Assembly (NCBI GenBank): GCA_018820765.1
Contig: JAHJNN010000017.1
Span: 558,001 to 622,000, forward strand
Reading direction: 5' to 3'
Source of the DNA: Gammaproteobacteria bacterium
Lineage (GTDB): Bacteria > Pseudomonadota > Gammaproteobacteria > Burkholderiales > Thiobacillaceae
Length of the DNA stretch: 64,000 bases
Under the pieces are notes generated by a model. It ran no database searches. It had not been told where the DNA came from and saw only the letters and a list, made by a program, of their open reading frames with translations. Below, one piece after another: positions 51,862 to 64,000 of the stretch. Made by a program: the position numbers and the translations under genes. How positions within the stretch are numbered: the stretch's first letter is position 1; each line of letters opens with the position of its first letter.

Positions 51862-51913
51862 GAGGTTTCCAGGTGTGAAAGAGAGGCCTGGCCGTTCGGG
51901 GCCAGGCAGAGAT

Positions 51914-52981
51914 TCAGGCTGCGCGCACCGCGCGGCTGCGGCTGTGCACCGCCTCGACCAGCACGCCGACGTTGTCGGGGTTGGTGAACTGCGAAATGCC
52001 GTGGCCGAGGTTGAACACGTGGCCGGGGTGGTTGCCGTAGCTGTCGACGATGCGATGGGCTTCGGCGCGGATGCGCTCCGGCGTGCCGTGCAGAGCGCAG
52101 GGGTCGAGGTTGCCCTGCAGCGCCACCTGGTCGCCCACCCGGCGGCGCGCCTCGCCGATGTCCAGCGTCCAGTCCAGCCCCACTGCGTCGGCGCCGATGC
52201 CGGCCATGGCTTCCAGCCAGTTGCCGCCGCCCTTGGTGAAAATGATGCTGGGGATGCGGCGGCCTTCGCGCTCCTTGATCAGGCCGGCGACGATGCGCTC
52301 CATGTAGTCGAGCGAAAATTCCTTGTAGGCGTGCGGGGTCAGGCTGCCGCCCCAGGAATCGAAAATCATCACCGCCTGCGCGCCGGCCTCGATCTGCGCG
52401 TTGAGATAGTCGGTCACCGCCTCCGCGTTCACTTCCAGGATGCGGTGCAGCAGGTCGGGGCGGCTGTACAGCATGGTCTTGATGTGGCGGTAGTCGTCCG
52501 AGCCGCCGCCTTCGACCATGTAGCAGGCCAGCGTGTAAGGGCTGCCGGAAAAACCGATCAGCGGCACCGAGCCGTCGAGCGCGCGGCGGATCGAGCGCAC
52601 CGCGTCCATCACGTAGCCGAGCTTGTCGGTCGGGTCGGGTGCCGAGAGGTCGCGGATTTCCCATTCGTTGCGCAGCGGGCGCTCGAAGCGCGGGCCCTCG
52701 CCCTGTGCGAAATACAGTCCCAGGCCCATCGCGTCGGGCACGGTGAGGATGTCGGAAAACAGGATCGCGGCGTCGAGCGGATAGCGCGCCAGCGGCTGCA
52801 GCGTTACTTCGGTCGCCAGGTCGGGCGTCTTGCACAGGGTCATGAAGTCGCCGGCGCGCGCGCGGGTGGCGTTGTATTCCGGCAGGTAGCGGCCGGCCTG
52901 GCGCATCAGCCAGAGCGGGGTGTATTCGGTGGGCTGGCGCATCAGCGCGCGCAGGAAGGTATCGTTCTTGAGGGCGGACAT
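51914..52981 (-). CDS. hemE: Uroporphyrinogen decarboxylase
   Basis: 355 residues from the ATG at 52981 ([36 protein letters not shown]), the canonical start; the frame is open 16 residues upstream. Conserved [65 protein letters not shown] and [10 protein letters not shown] are visible. It converts uroporphyrinogen III to coproporphyrinogen III in haem synthesis. Confidence 0.97.
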   Translation of the reverse strand: MSALKNDTFLRALMRQPTEYTPLWLMRQAGRYLPEYNATRARAGDFMTLCKTPDLATEVTLQPLARYPLDAAILFSDILTVPDAMGLGLYFAQGEGPRFERPLRNEWEIRDLSAPDPTDKLGYVMDAVRSIRRALDGSVPLIGFSGSPYTLACYMVEGGGSDDYRHIKTMLYSRPDLLHRILEVNAEAVTDYLNAQIEAGAQAVMIFDSWGGSLTPHAYKEFSLDYMERIVAGLIKEREGRRIPSIIFTKGGGNWLEAMAGIGADAVGLDWTLDIGEARRRVGDQVALQGNLDPCALHGTPERIRAEAHRIVDSYGNHPGHVFNLGHGISQFTNPDNVGVLVEAVHSRSRAVRAA

Positions 52982-53050
52982 GTGGCAGGCCAGGACGCAA
53001 AGCCGGCATTTTAGCAGGCTTGGCGTCACCGGCCCGGGTACCTCAGCCGA

Positions 53051-53596
53051 TCAGCTGCGGCGGAAGCTCCATTCGCCGCCTCCGGACGGGCAGGCCAGCA
53101 CGTCGTGCGGCTTGCGGCCGTCGACCACCAGCGTGGCGTGGCGGCAGCCGTCGCGCGCGTCGCCGCGCGGGGTGAAGTGGTAGTGATGGCCGTCGTGGCG
53201 CCACTCCACCGGTACGCCGGCGCGGCCGAGTTCCAGCGCGTGGCCCATGCAGGCGCGGTCGCGGTCGTCCATGCTGTCGCCGATGGCGTGCCCCACCACC
53301 GCGCCGAGCACGCCGCCGACCACCATGCCGACCACGCGGTCGTCGCGACCGGCGACCTGACTGCCGATCACCGCGCCGGTGACGCCGCCGATCACGGCAC
53401 CGATTTCGTCGCGGTTGCAGCGGCCGGACGAGATGCCGAAATCGCGGGCATAGACGACCCCGCTTTTGCCCCGATGATGCTTGGCCGGTTTGTCTTTCTT
53501 GTAGTAGCCATGGGCGGGCGCGTGGCTGGGCGGGTCGGCCCATACCGGGCTTGCGCCCACCAGTGCCGCCAGGGCCAGCGTGAGGGAAAGCTTCAT
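53051..53596 (-). CDS. Exported glycine-zipper 2TM-domain protein
   Basis: 181 residues with a signal peptide (about 1-20, ends PVWA). A glycine-zipper stretch (GAVIGGVTGAVIGSQVAGR then VVGMVVGGVLGAVVGHAIG) suggests membrane insertion or oligomerisation, as in the SlyB/YmgG-type 2TM family. The C-terminal part is rich in His and Cys (HDGHHYHF, CRHAT, CPSGGG), a possible metal or redox feature. Neighbour of other small secreted proteins; function unknown. Confidence 0.8.
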   Translation of the reverse strand: MKLSLTLALAALVGASPVWADPPSHAPAHGYYKKDKPAKHHRGKSGVVYARDFGISSGRCNRDEIGAVIGGVTGAVIGSQVAGRDDRVVGMVVGGVLGAVVGHAIGDSMDDRDRACMGHALELGRAGVPVEWRHDGHHYHFTPRGDARDGCRHATLVVDGRKPHDVLACPSGGGEWSFRRS

Positions 53597-53668
53597 GGTG
53601 TTCTCCTTGTTTATCGTGAAGAGGGATCGGACGCAATGCGGAGCAACTATAGCGGCAGGTATGCCAAC

Positions 53669-54058
53669 CTAGTTGAACCGGGACGGGTGGCCGTAGGCAG
53701 AACGGGCCTGGCGATCATGCGCTTCTGCCCGGATATGGCGGCTGGCGGTGTCGAGCGCGCGGTCGAGGTGCCGGTATTCACGTGGCTTGATGACGCCATC
53801 TGCACGGAACCGCCGCTCCATGGCGCGGATTTCATGCTGTTCGTTCATCAAGGCCCGCAATTCGGAACGAGTCAGCTGGCCCGTCCGTCTTGCAGTCCGG
53901 ATCCGTTCAGCCTGCCGGTCCTGGCGGGCATCGATCTGCTGGCTTTGATGGCGGGTCTGCGTGTAAGCGGGGCCGCCGCGATTCCAGTCGGCTTGGGCGC
54001 CGCCTGTCATCAGTCCGAGTGCCAGCATGCCGAGGGCTTTCATCAAGGTGGTTTTCAT
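53669..54058 (-). CDS. Small exported protein, function unknown
   Basis: 129 residues with a signal peptide (about 1-23, ends GGAQA-D). The mature part is rich in Arg and Gln and helical (QSQQIDARQDRQAERIRTARRTG, ELRALMNEQHEIRAMERRFRADG). No family recognised with confidence. Divergent from the FadL-type porin gene across a 250-base gap with a GGTAAC/GTTACC hairpin. Confidence 0.7.
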   Translation of the reverse strand: MKTTLMKALGMLALGLMTGGAQADWNRGGPAYTQTRHQSQQIDARQDRQAERIRTARRTGQLTRSELRALMNEQHEIRAMERRFRADGVIKPREYRHLDRALDTASRHIRAEAHDRQARSAYGHPSRFN

Positions 54059-54153
54059 GGTGTGGCTCCTGTTCGATTGAAGGGTGCCGCTGTCGCGTTT
54101 CGCCAGCGGACACCCGCACGATAGGGGCCTTGTGTAAGCGGGATGTTTGGAGC

Positions 54154-54172
54154 GGGTAACGAGGTGTTACCC
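54154..54172. promoter_or_regulatory. Perfect inverted repeat, possible operator, between divergent genes
   Basis: GGGTAAC-GAGGT-GTTACCC, followed by another GTAAC at 54176-54180. It lies between the divergent secreted-protein gene and the porin gene, in a suitable place for a shared regulator. No T run follows. Confidence 0.4.
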
Positions 54173-54311
54173 AATGTAACGTCGGCCGGCGCATCCTGGA
54201 TTTTCGGCTTTGTTTGAGTCGCAGGCGCTCAGGCTTGGGCATCACGCAATGTTAATAGGTTAGAATTTTCGGCTTTTCTAATAAATAACCCGCATCCCCG
54301 AGGAGACCCCG

Positions 54312-55454
54312 ATGCAACTGAACAAACTCGCGGCCACGCTGGCCGCGGTGGGACTGGCTGCGCCCAGCCTGGTCCTGGCCACCAACGGCATGATCATGGA
54401 AGGTTACGGCCCCATCGCGGCCGCCATGGGCGGCGCCGCCATGGCGCATGATAACGGCACTGCCGCCCTGGCCAACAACCCGGCCACCCTCGGCCTGATG
54501 GCTGTGGGCAGCCGGCTCGACATGATGCTGGGCTTCGTCGGCCCGGATGTCTCGGCACCGGGAACCATGGGCGCCTCCTCGGCGAATGCCTTCTATATGC
54601 CCGCCATCGGTTATGTGAAAAAGGAGGGCAATTTGGCCTATGGCGCGGGGATTTACGGCCAGGGCGGAATGGGTACCGAGTACGCCAATGGCGACATGGC
54701 GCAGGTGGGCGTGGGCCGGGTGATCTTCCCGCTGGCCTACAGCGTCAATGACCGTCTCAACGTGGGCGGCAGCGTCGACCTCGTGTGGGCGGGCATGGAC
54801 CTGGTGGTCACGGGTTACAGCATCGACTTCAAGGACGACAGCGACTTCACCGGCGCGGCCAAGGGCTACAGTGCGGCGGCCAAGCTGGGCTTCACTTACA
54901 AGCTCAACGATGCACTCACCGTCGGCGGTGTCTACCAGACCGCCGCCAACCTGCCCGACCTCAAGGGCGACGGCTACAGGGTGGCGGGTTTCGACATGCC
55001 GGCCACGCTCGGCCTCGGCCTGGCCTGGCAGGCGAATGACCGCCTGATGATCGTGGCCGACGCCAAGGATGTGATGTGGGGCGGCAGCATGAATACCGTG
55101 ACCATTTACGACCAGGGTGCGGTCGTTGCCGCGTTCCAGCAGGACTGGGACGACCAGATCGTGCTGGCGCTGGGGCTGGCCTACACGTTCAGCGACGCCT
55201 TCACCGGCCGCCTCGGCTACAACCACGGCAAGAACCCGATCCCGAATCGGTTCGTCAACTACCTGTGGCCGGCGATCGCGGAAGACCACTACACGGTGGG
55301 CTTCGGCTACGCATTCGGCAAGCAGTCCGAACTCAACGTCTCGCTCAGCGTGGTGCAGGAGGCGAGCGTGACGGGGACAGGTGCGATGAATACCGGCATG
55401 CTGATCGAGCACAGCCAGCTGAACGGACAGCTCATGTACAGCTACACGTTCTGA
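54312..55454 (+). CDS. FadL/OmpP1-type outer-membrane protein
   Basis: 380 residues. Signal peptide about 1-23 (ends LVLA-TNG). The mature N-terminus TNGMIMEGYGPIAAAMGGAAMAHDNGTAALANNPATL is the OmpP1/FadL hatch-type start. The rest alternates short hydrophobic and polar strands with a C-terminal aromatic residue (YSYTF), as in a 14-strand beta barrel. These proteins pass hydrophobic compounds such as fatty acids or aromatics. The solute is unknown. Followed by an intrinsic terminator. Confidence 0.85.
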   Translation: MQLNKLAATLAAVGLAAPSLVLATNGMIMEGYGPIAAAMGGAAMAHDNGTAALANNPATLGLMAVGSRLDMMLGFVGPDVSAPGTMGASSANAFYMPAIGYVKKEGNLAYGAGIYGQGGMGTEYANGDMAQVGVGRVIFPLAYSVNDRLNVGGSVDLVWAGMDLVVTGYSIDFKDDSDFTGAAKGYSAAAKLGFTYKLNDALTVGGVYQTAANLPDLKGDGYRVAGFDMPATLGLGLAWQANDRLMIVADAKDVMWGGSMNTVTIYDQGAVVAAFQQDWDDQIVLALGLAYTFSDAFTGRLGYNHGKNPIPNRFVNYLWPAIAEDHYTVGFGYAFGKQSELNVSLSVVQEASVTGTGAMNTGMLIEHSQLNGQLMYSYTF

Positions 55455-55476
55455 CCGGCCGAGCTCATTGCGAAAC

Positions 55477-55507
55477 GCCGTGCGCCGCTTGCGTACGGCC
55501 TTTTTTT
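55477..55507 (+). terminator. Rho-independent terminator after the FadL-type gene
   Basis: GCCGTGCGC, CGCTT-like loop, GCGTACGGC then seven T. One mismatch in the stem. Confidence 0.8.
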
Positions 55508-55541
55508 GCTGGTGCGTCTTCCCGGATTCATGGCAGGACGT

Positions 55542-55925
55542 TCAGAGCCCCTGCATGTCCCCCTGCATGTCCTTGCCCATCTGCTCGATTTTTTCGCCGG
55601 TCTGCTCGCGTGCATCGCCCAGCGCCTTCCCGGCTTCCTGCGCCGGGCCCGGTTGGGCGGTGGCATCGTCGAACAAGGCGTTCGCTTCCTCTTTCATCTC
55701 CTGGACGGATCGATCCACCCGTTCGCCCGCCCGTTCGGCGGGGCCCTGGTTGTCGCAGCCGTTCAGGATCAGCAGGCTGGTCAGTACCCCCAGCACGGCG
55801 TGGGAGGCATGCCAGGGATGGCTGCGTTTGGATCTGGCCGGCAGGCTGAAAGCGATCCCGGTTACGGTTCCGCTCCATTCATAGAGTTGCATGTGTTCGT
55901 CGTTGAGGTGCGGGGTGGTGCGCAT
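55542..55925 (-). CDS. Small lipoprotein-like protein
   Basis: 127 residues from the ATG at 55925, which has a GGAG ribosome-binding site; ATG at 55892 is an alternative. A lipobox-like LILNGC follows a hydrophobic stretch (AVLGVLTSLLILNG), preceded by an unusually long N-terminal extension with basic residues (RSKRSHPWH). After the Cys it is a charged helix (AGERVDRSVQEMKEEANALFDDA, EKIEQMGKDMQGDMQ). Resembles small entericidin- or stress-type lipoproteins but no firm family. In the EF-hand/BON gene cluster. Confidence 0.6.
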   Translation of the reverse strand: MRTTPHLNDEHMQLYEWSGTVTGIAFSLPARSKRSHPWHASHAVLGVLTSLLILNGCDNQGPAERAGERVDRSVQEMKEEANALFDDATAQPGPAQEAGKALGDAREQTGEKIEQMGKDMQGDMQGL

Positions 55926-55999
55926 ATCGATTCTCCAGGGGAATTCTGTCGAGCCGGCCGTGACTCCGTCACGGCCGGCAGGCTGCGGTTGCGGAGGGA

Positions 56000-56473
56000 T
56001 CAGCGTTTGACCAGCAGGTCGTTGCGAACCCCCTTCACGCCGTCGACCCCGAGCGCGATTTTTTCGGCCCGGATAATCTGCTCCGGCGTGTTGACCCAGC
56101 CCGACAGCTGGACCGCACCCTGGTGGGTTTCCACGTTGACGGCCAGTCCTTTCACACCCTCGTCCTTCAGCAGCAGCGCCTTGATCTTGGCGGTGATCCA
56201 CGCGTCGTCGACATAATTACCCGCCTTGATGCGGTCGTTGTTGGCGCTGGCCTTGGTGTACTCCTCACTGTTCAGGCGGCTGTCGCGGTTGGCGTCGCCT
56301 TCGCGGAAGGCCTGTTCGTGGCCGCCCTGCGCGACGAACTCCTCCAGGCTGACCATGCCGTCGCCATTGCCGTCGGCGGATTTGAAGCTGGACATCGGCG
56401 CGGCCAGCAGCGACGTGGCGATGAGGACGCCGAGTACGCCGGCCAGGGTCAAGTTCAGAATGCTGTAGTTCAT
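56000..56473 (-). CDS. EF-hand plus BON-domain exported protein
   Basis: 157 residues. An N-terminal signal or anchor (LTLAGVLGVLIATSLLAA) is followed by two EF-hand calcium loops (DGNGDGMVSLEEF; DANRDSRLNSEEY) and then a BON domain from about residue 88 (DAWITAKIKALLLKDEGVKGLAVNVETHQGAVQLSGWVNTPEQ, ending VKGVRNDLLVK). BON domains bind phospholipid surfaces in the OsmY/BamE-neighbour families; EF hands bind calcium. The combination suggests a calcium-responsive envelope protein. Adjacent to a second EF-hand gene. Confidence 0.88.
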   Translation of the reverse strand: MNYSILNLTLAGVLGVLIATSLLAAPMSSFKSADGNGDGMVSLEEFVAQGGHEQAFREGDANRDSRLNSEEYTKASANNDRIKAGNYVDDAWITAKIKALLLKDEGVKGLAVNVETHQGAVQLSGWVNTPEQIIRAEKIALGVDGVKGVRNDLLVKR

Positions 56474-56517
56474 GGCTATCTCCTAATCGTGGCTTGTTGA
56501 TACGGGGGCGGGCGCAT

Positions 56518-56790
56518 TCAAGAGCGGGTCTCGTTGGCGCCGACCTTGGCGAACTCCTCGCTGCTCAGCTGGTTGTCGCGGTTGGCATCGGCCTTACTGA
56601 AGGCTTGGTCATCGCCACCCAGGGCGCGGAATTCCTCCTGGCTCACCTTGCCGTCGCCGTTGCTGTCATAGTCCTTGAAGCTGGGCGATGCCGCTTTCGC
56701 CATGGGTTCGGCCAGGGCGGTTCCGGCGGCGACTGCGCCCAGAGCGGCGGCAAGGGTCAGGCCGAGTACGTTGCGGTTGAGGTGTTTCAT
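56518..56790 (-). CDS. Small EF-hand exported protein
   Basis: 90 residues from the ATG at 56790 (MKHLNRNVLGLTLAAALG). Signal peptide about 1-27 (ends TALA-EP). Two EF-hand loops, DSNGDGKVSQEEF and DANRDNQLSSEEF, make up most of the mature protein. The loop arrangement parallels that of the neighbouring EF-hand/BON protein, so one may derive from the other by duplication and gain or loss of the BON domain. Confidence 0.85.
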   Translation of the reverse strand: MKHLNRNVLGLTLAAALGAVAAGTALAEPMAKAASPSFKDYDSNGDGKVSQEEFRALGGDDQAFSKADANRDNQLSSEEFAKVGANETRS

Positions 56791-57056
56791 GCTGATCTCC
56801 TGTGTTGTGGATGGACTCGAATGCAGGTGCACTCGATGGAGGTACAGCGACGACCATGCCAGGTATGGTTTTTAACAACAAAATCATAGGGATGGTCGCC
56901 ATGCGCTGAGCGCGGCACGGGCAAGGCCGGCGTGGGACGGGCCGATTTGTCGCCTGTTGCAGACGGCTGCCGGCGGGTTTTTACAAGCCGCTGTATTGAT
57001 TGATCAATTTTTGTCTGTTGTCGGCGACAGTCCACCCGGCTGGCCCAGACGGACGC

Positions 57057-57087
57057 AAAAAAGGGGAGCCCTCGCTCCCCTTTCAGC
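57057..57087 (-). terminator. Rho-independent terminator of the DUF1328 gene
   Basis: On the minus strand AAAGGGGAGC, a GAGG loop, GCTCCCCTTTTTTG. Just downstream of the stop at 57100. Confidence 0.85.
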
Positions 57088-57099
57088 ACGACCACAGCT

Positions 57100-57267
57100 T
57101 CAAGTGGTCGGCGGACTGCGGCCGGTGACCAGCAGCACCAGAAATACCACCAGACCGACGACGAACAGGACTTTGGCGATCCAGGTCGCCGTGCCGACAA
57201 CACCGGCAAAGCCGAAAATCCCGGCGACGATGGCGACGATCAGAAACGTGATGGCCCATCCAAACAT
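57100..57267 (-). CDS. Small membrane protein, DUF1328/YtjA family
   Basis: 55 residues, start ATG at 57267 with GGAGAAC upstream. Two hydrophobic helices ([36 protein letters not shown]) joined by VGTATW, matching the YtjA family of short inner-membrane proteins. The role is unknown; family members are often stress-linked. The ORF is open upstream but that part is not conserved-looking. Confidence 0.85.
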   Translation of the reverse strand: MFGWAITFLIVAIVAGIFGFAGVVGTATWIAKVLFVVGLVVFLVLLVTGRSPPTT

Positions 57268-57428
57268 GGTGTTCTCCTCTCGGGTTGATAAGCGCGCCAG
57301 AAGGCGGTATCCCCTCCGGTGCAGAGGCCGTGCCAATCATAAAATCAGGTGTGGAATCAAGGGACTGACCTGGCGGCGCAGAAAGAAATCACCTGCCGGC
57401 CCGGGAACACGTCGCCGCTGCCCGACAC

Positions 57429-58774
<1,346 letters not shown>

Positions 58775-58778
<4 letters not shown>

Positions 58779-59245
58779 GGCGTCCGGGGGGCGCCGTTAC
58801 GCTGCTGCAGCGATTTTTCCAGCGCCTTGATCTGCTCGAGCTTGTCCTGCAGTTCCTGCGCGCGCGCCGTCTGCTGCCTGAGCTCGATGCGCGCCTTGAG
58901 CGACCGTTTCATCAGTTCGACCAGGGCTTGGGCGCGAGCATCGCCATCGCTCATTGCGCTCAGGGTTTTCAGGCTGCGTTCGAGCGCGTCCACGCTGTCT
59001 TCGCGCTCCAGCAGGGCGGCCAGCTGAAAACGCCGTGCGTCGTCGAGACGGCGCTCGCCGTCCAGTCCGGCCAGCTCGCGCCGCCGCTGCTCGGGGGACA
59101 GCGCCGCCACCCGCGCCAGTTCGGTCAGCAGCGCCGGGGCGTTCGATTCGGCCTGGCCGCTGCGGAGGGCCGGGGGCTCGAACGGGGTGGCACAGGCGCC
59201 CAGCGTCAGCAACAGCCCGGCAAGAACGATGGATTTGAATGTCAT
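58775..59245 (-). CDS. QseG-like outer-membrane lipoprotein
   Basis: 156 residues from the ATG at 59245 (MTFKSIVLAGLLLTLGACATP), a lipoprotein signal with lipobox LGAC; the frame is open nine residues upstream. The mature part is helical with a C-terminal coiled coil (TARAQELQDKLEQIKALEKSLQQ). In E. coli QseG connects the GlrK kinase to the outer membrane and is required for its activation. The assignment here rests on signal, size and position between kinase and regulator genes, not on clear sequence identity. Confidence 0.7.
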
Positions 59246-59273
59246 TGCGGCATCGGCCAGGTTGCTGGCCACG

Positions 59274-60734
59274 TTAAGCGGGCCACGTTAAACGAAAACA
59301 GGTCGACCACGGCGGGCAGTCGGCCACCTCGACGCTGCCGCCGGCAGCCAGCAGCGATTCGCGCACGATCGACAATCCCAGCCCGCTGCCCTTGACCGTG
59401 CTGACGGGCTGGCGCGCGCCCTGGAAAAACGGCTCGAAGACGCGGCTGCGCTCGGCGTCCGGGATGCCTTCGCCCTGGTCGCACACCCACACCGCGACCG
59501 CGCCATCGGCGGGTTCGCTCTTCACCAGGATACGCCCCCCCTCGGGACTGAATTTGATCGCATTGGACAGCAGATTGTCCAGCACGGTTTCCAGCTGGCT
59601 GCGGTCGCTGCGCACCGTGGCAGCGTTCAGTTGCGTCTCGACCCGGATGCCGTGCGCGTCGAGCGCCAGCCGCTGCCGCGCCAGCGCGCCGGCTAGCACC
59701 TCGGCCAGCGCGTGCGGCGCGGCGGGCGGCAGGGTGGCATCGCGCATCATCCCACTGTAGCGGATCAGGTCTTCGATGCGCTTCTGCAGGTCGCGGCTGG
59801 CGCCGTCCATGATGCCGACGATGCTGCGCTGGCGTGGGTTGAGGCTGCCTGCCAGTTCGTCGTTCAGCAGCGCCACGCCTTCGCGCAGCGACGCGAGCGG
59901 GGTCTTCAGTTCGTGCGACACGTGGCGCAGGAAACGCAGCTTCTGCTCCTCCAGCGCCTGCAGGCGCTGGCGCAGCCAGTCGATTTCGCGCCCCACCTCG
60001 ACGATGTCCTGTGGCCCGCTGATCGGCGGCAGCGGACGCAGGTCGGCCTGGCCAAGCTGCTGGATCGAGGCCTTGAGCTGCTTGATCGGACGGTTGATCA
60101 TCCAGGAAAACACCGCGGCCAGCAGCAGCGTCAGGGGAATCAGCGCCAGCGCCAGCACGATCAGGCGCCGACGGGTGGCTTGCACCGTCGCTTCGAGCGT
60201 CTGCAATTCCCGCTGCACCGCGGTGTCGGCCTGGGCAAGCAGGGTGCGCGCACCGGCATCCAGCGCATCGAAGGCGGGGTCGAGCGCGTGAAAGCGCTCG
60301 CTGTCGAGAAAGGCGCCGGGTTGCAGTTGGCGATAGAGGAGGCCGCTACGGGTCCTGAGCGCAGCCAGGGCGGCGTGCGACGACGCGTCGACGAGCTTCG
60401 CGTCAAGTTGCGTCAGCTGGGTTTGCAGCTCGCTGAAACGGGTCCGCAGGGCGGGGCCGAATTCGGCGTCCTGCAGCAGATGGTATTGCCCGGCGGCGCG
60501 CTGCAACTGGCTGACCGATTCGACAATCTGCCGCACCTCGCGCGTGATGGCGAGGCTGTTGCGGGTGAACTGGCGCTGGGTGTCGACCACGCCCTGCAGC
60601 ACGTGCACCGCGTTGATCAGGCCGCTGGCCAGCGGCACGATCAGCACGCCCATGGCGACAATGACCAGGATGGTGAACGAACGGGGATAGTAGGGGCCAG
60701 CAAGCATCCGGATGAAAATCGGTGGCAATGCCAC
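59274..60734 (-). CDS. glrK: Membrane sensor histidine kinase, GlrK/QseE-like
   Basis: 486 residues (ATG at 60707 is an alternative start). Membrane helix about 20-42, periplasmic helical sensor about 50-190, second membrane helix about 190-212, HAMP segment, then the dimerisation box with His274 (LRHVSHELKTPLASLREGV), and ATP-binding N and G boxes (LLSNAIKFSPEGG, VCDQGEGIPD, GSGLGLSIV). It presumably phosphorylates the adjacent GlrR-like regulator. The signal sensed is unknown. Ends 28 bases before the lipoprotein start. Confidence 0.9.
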   Translation of the reverse strand: MALPPIFIRMLAGPYYPRSFTILVIVAMGVLIVPLASGLINAVHVLQGVVDTQRQFTRNSLAITREVRQIVESVSQLQRAAGQYHLLQDAEFGPALRTRFSELQTQLTQLDAKLVDASSHAALAALRTRSGLLYRQLQPGAFLDSERFHALDPAFDALDAGARTLLAQADTAVQRELQTLEATVQATRRRLIVLALALIPLTLLLAAVFSWMINRPIKQLKASIQQLGQADLRPLPPISGPQDIVEVGREIDWLRQRLQALEEQKLRFLRHVSHELKTPLASLREGVALLNDELAGSLNPRQRSIVGIMDGASRDLQKRIEDLIRYSGMMRDATLPPAAPHALAEVLAGALARQRLALDAHGIRVETQLNAATVRSDRSQLETVLDNLLSNAIKFSPEGGRILVKSEPADGAVAVWVCDQGEGIPDAERSRVFEPFFQGARQPVSTVKGSGLGLSIVRESLLAAGGSVEVADCPPWSTCFRLTWPA

Positions 60735-60786
60735 AGCATAGCCCGCTTGGGCGCAATGGCGCTGACCGCCACCGCGCGCAAGCGGG

Positions 60787-64000
<3,214 letters not shown>

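Overview
The window looks like the replication-origin neighbourhood of a GC-rich betaproteobacterium, most like Thiobacillus or a relative. The basis is gene order (gyrB-dnaN-dnaA / rpmH-rnpA-yidC-mnmE, mnmG-rsmG-parA-parB-atpIBEFHAGDC, glmU-glmS), the protein sequences and about 60-65% GC by eye. The genus is an inference. No rRNA, tRNA or CRISPR array was recognised.

Layout. 1-1.4 kb: the end of an unknown gene and an exported PhnD-like/rhodanese fusion. 1.4-10.5 kb: an accessory block with visibly lower GC. It holds an XRE-ImmA/IrrE metallopeptidase regulator coupled to a PIN-domain protein, a permuted-papain protein that appears frameshifted at an A5 run, and a 1795-residue minus-strand nuclease-like/STAND NTPase of the type used in antiphage defence. 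10.5-15.8 kb: gyrB, dnaN and dnaA, all minus strand, with a candidate oriC between dnaN and dnaA. 16.0-32.1 kb: plus-strand core genes (rpmH, rnpA, yidC, mnmE, an ABC exporter, a RhlE-type helicase, pxpBCA, uup, mnmG, rsmG, parA, parB). Three parS sites lie at 23.3, 25.6 and 27.8 kb. 32.2-39.4 kb: the complete F1Fo ATP synthase operon. 39.5-43.8 kb: an HPt protein, a CheY-like regulator, glmU and glmS. 43.8-64 kb: almost entirely minus strand: a NarL-like regulator, an SDR, dsbA, a SPOR protein, argS, priA, a Tim44-like protein, hemE, small secreted proteins, a plus-strand FadL-type porin, a GlrK/QseG/GlrR-like signalling operon, gltD and a truncated gltB.

How it fits together. The centre is the origin-proximal housekeeping set: initiation (dnaA/oriC), clamp and gyrase, chromosome segregation (ParAB with nearby parS), translation and membrane insertion, energy (ATP synthase) and cell-wall precursor supply (glmU/glmS). 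The unusual parts are the defence-like block beside gyrB, parS sites placed in a terminator and inside a coding sequence, a second divergent copy of the glmS 3' end just downstream of glmS, palindromes ahead of the ATP synthase operon, a long inverted repeat between atpD and atpC, and an intergenic region upstream of priA carrying DnaA-box-like sequences.
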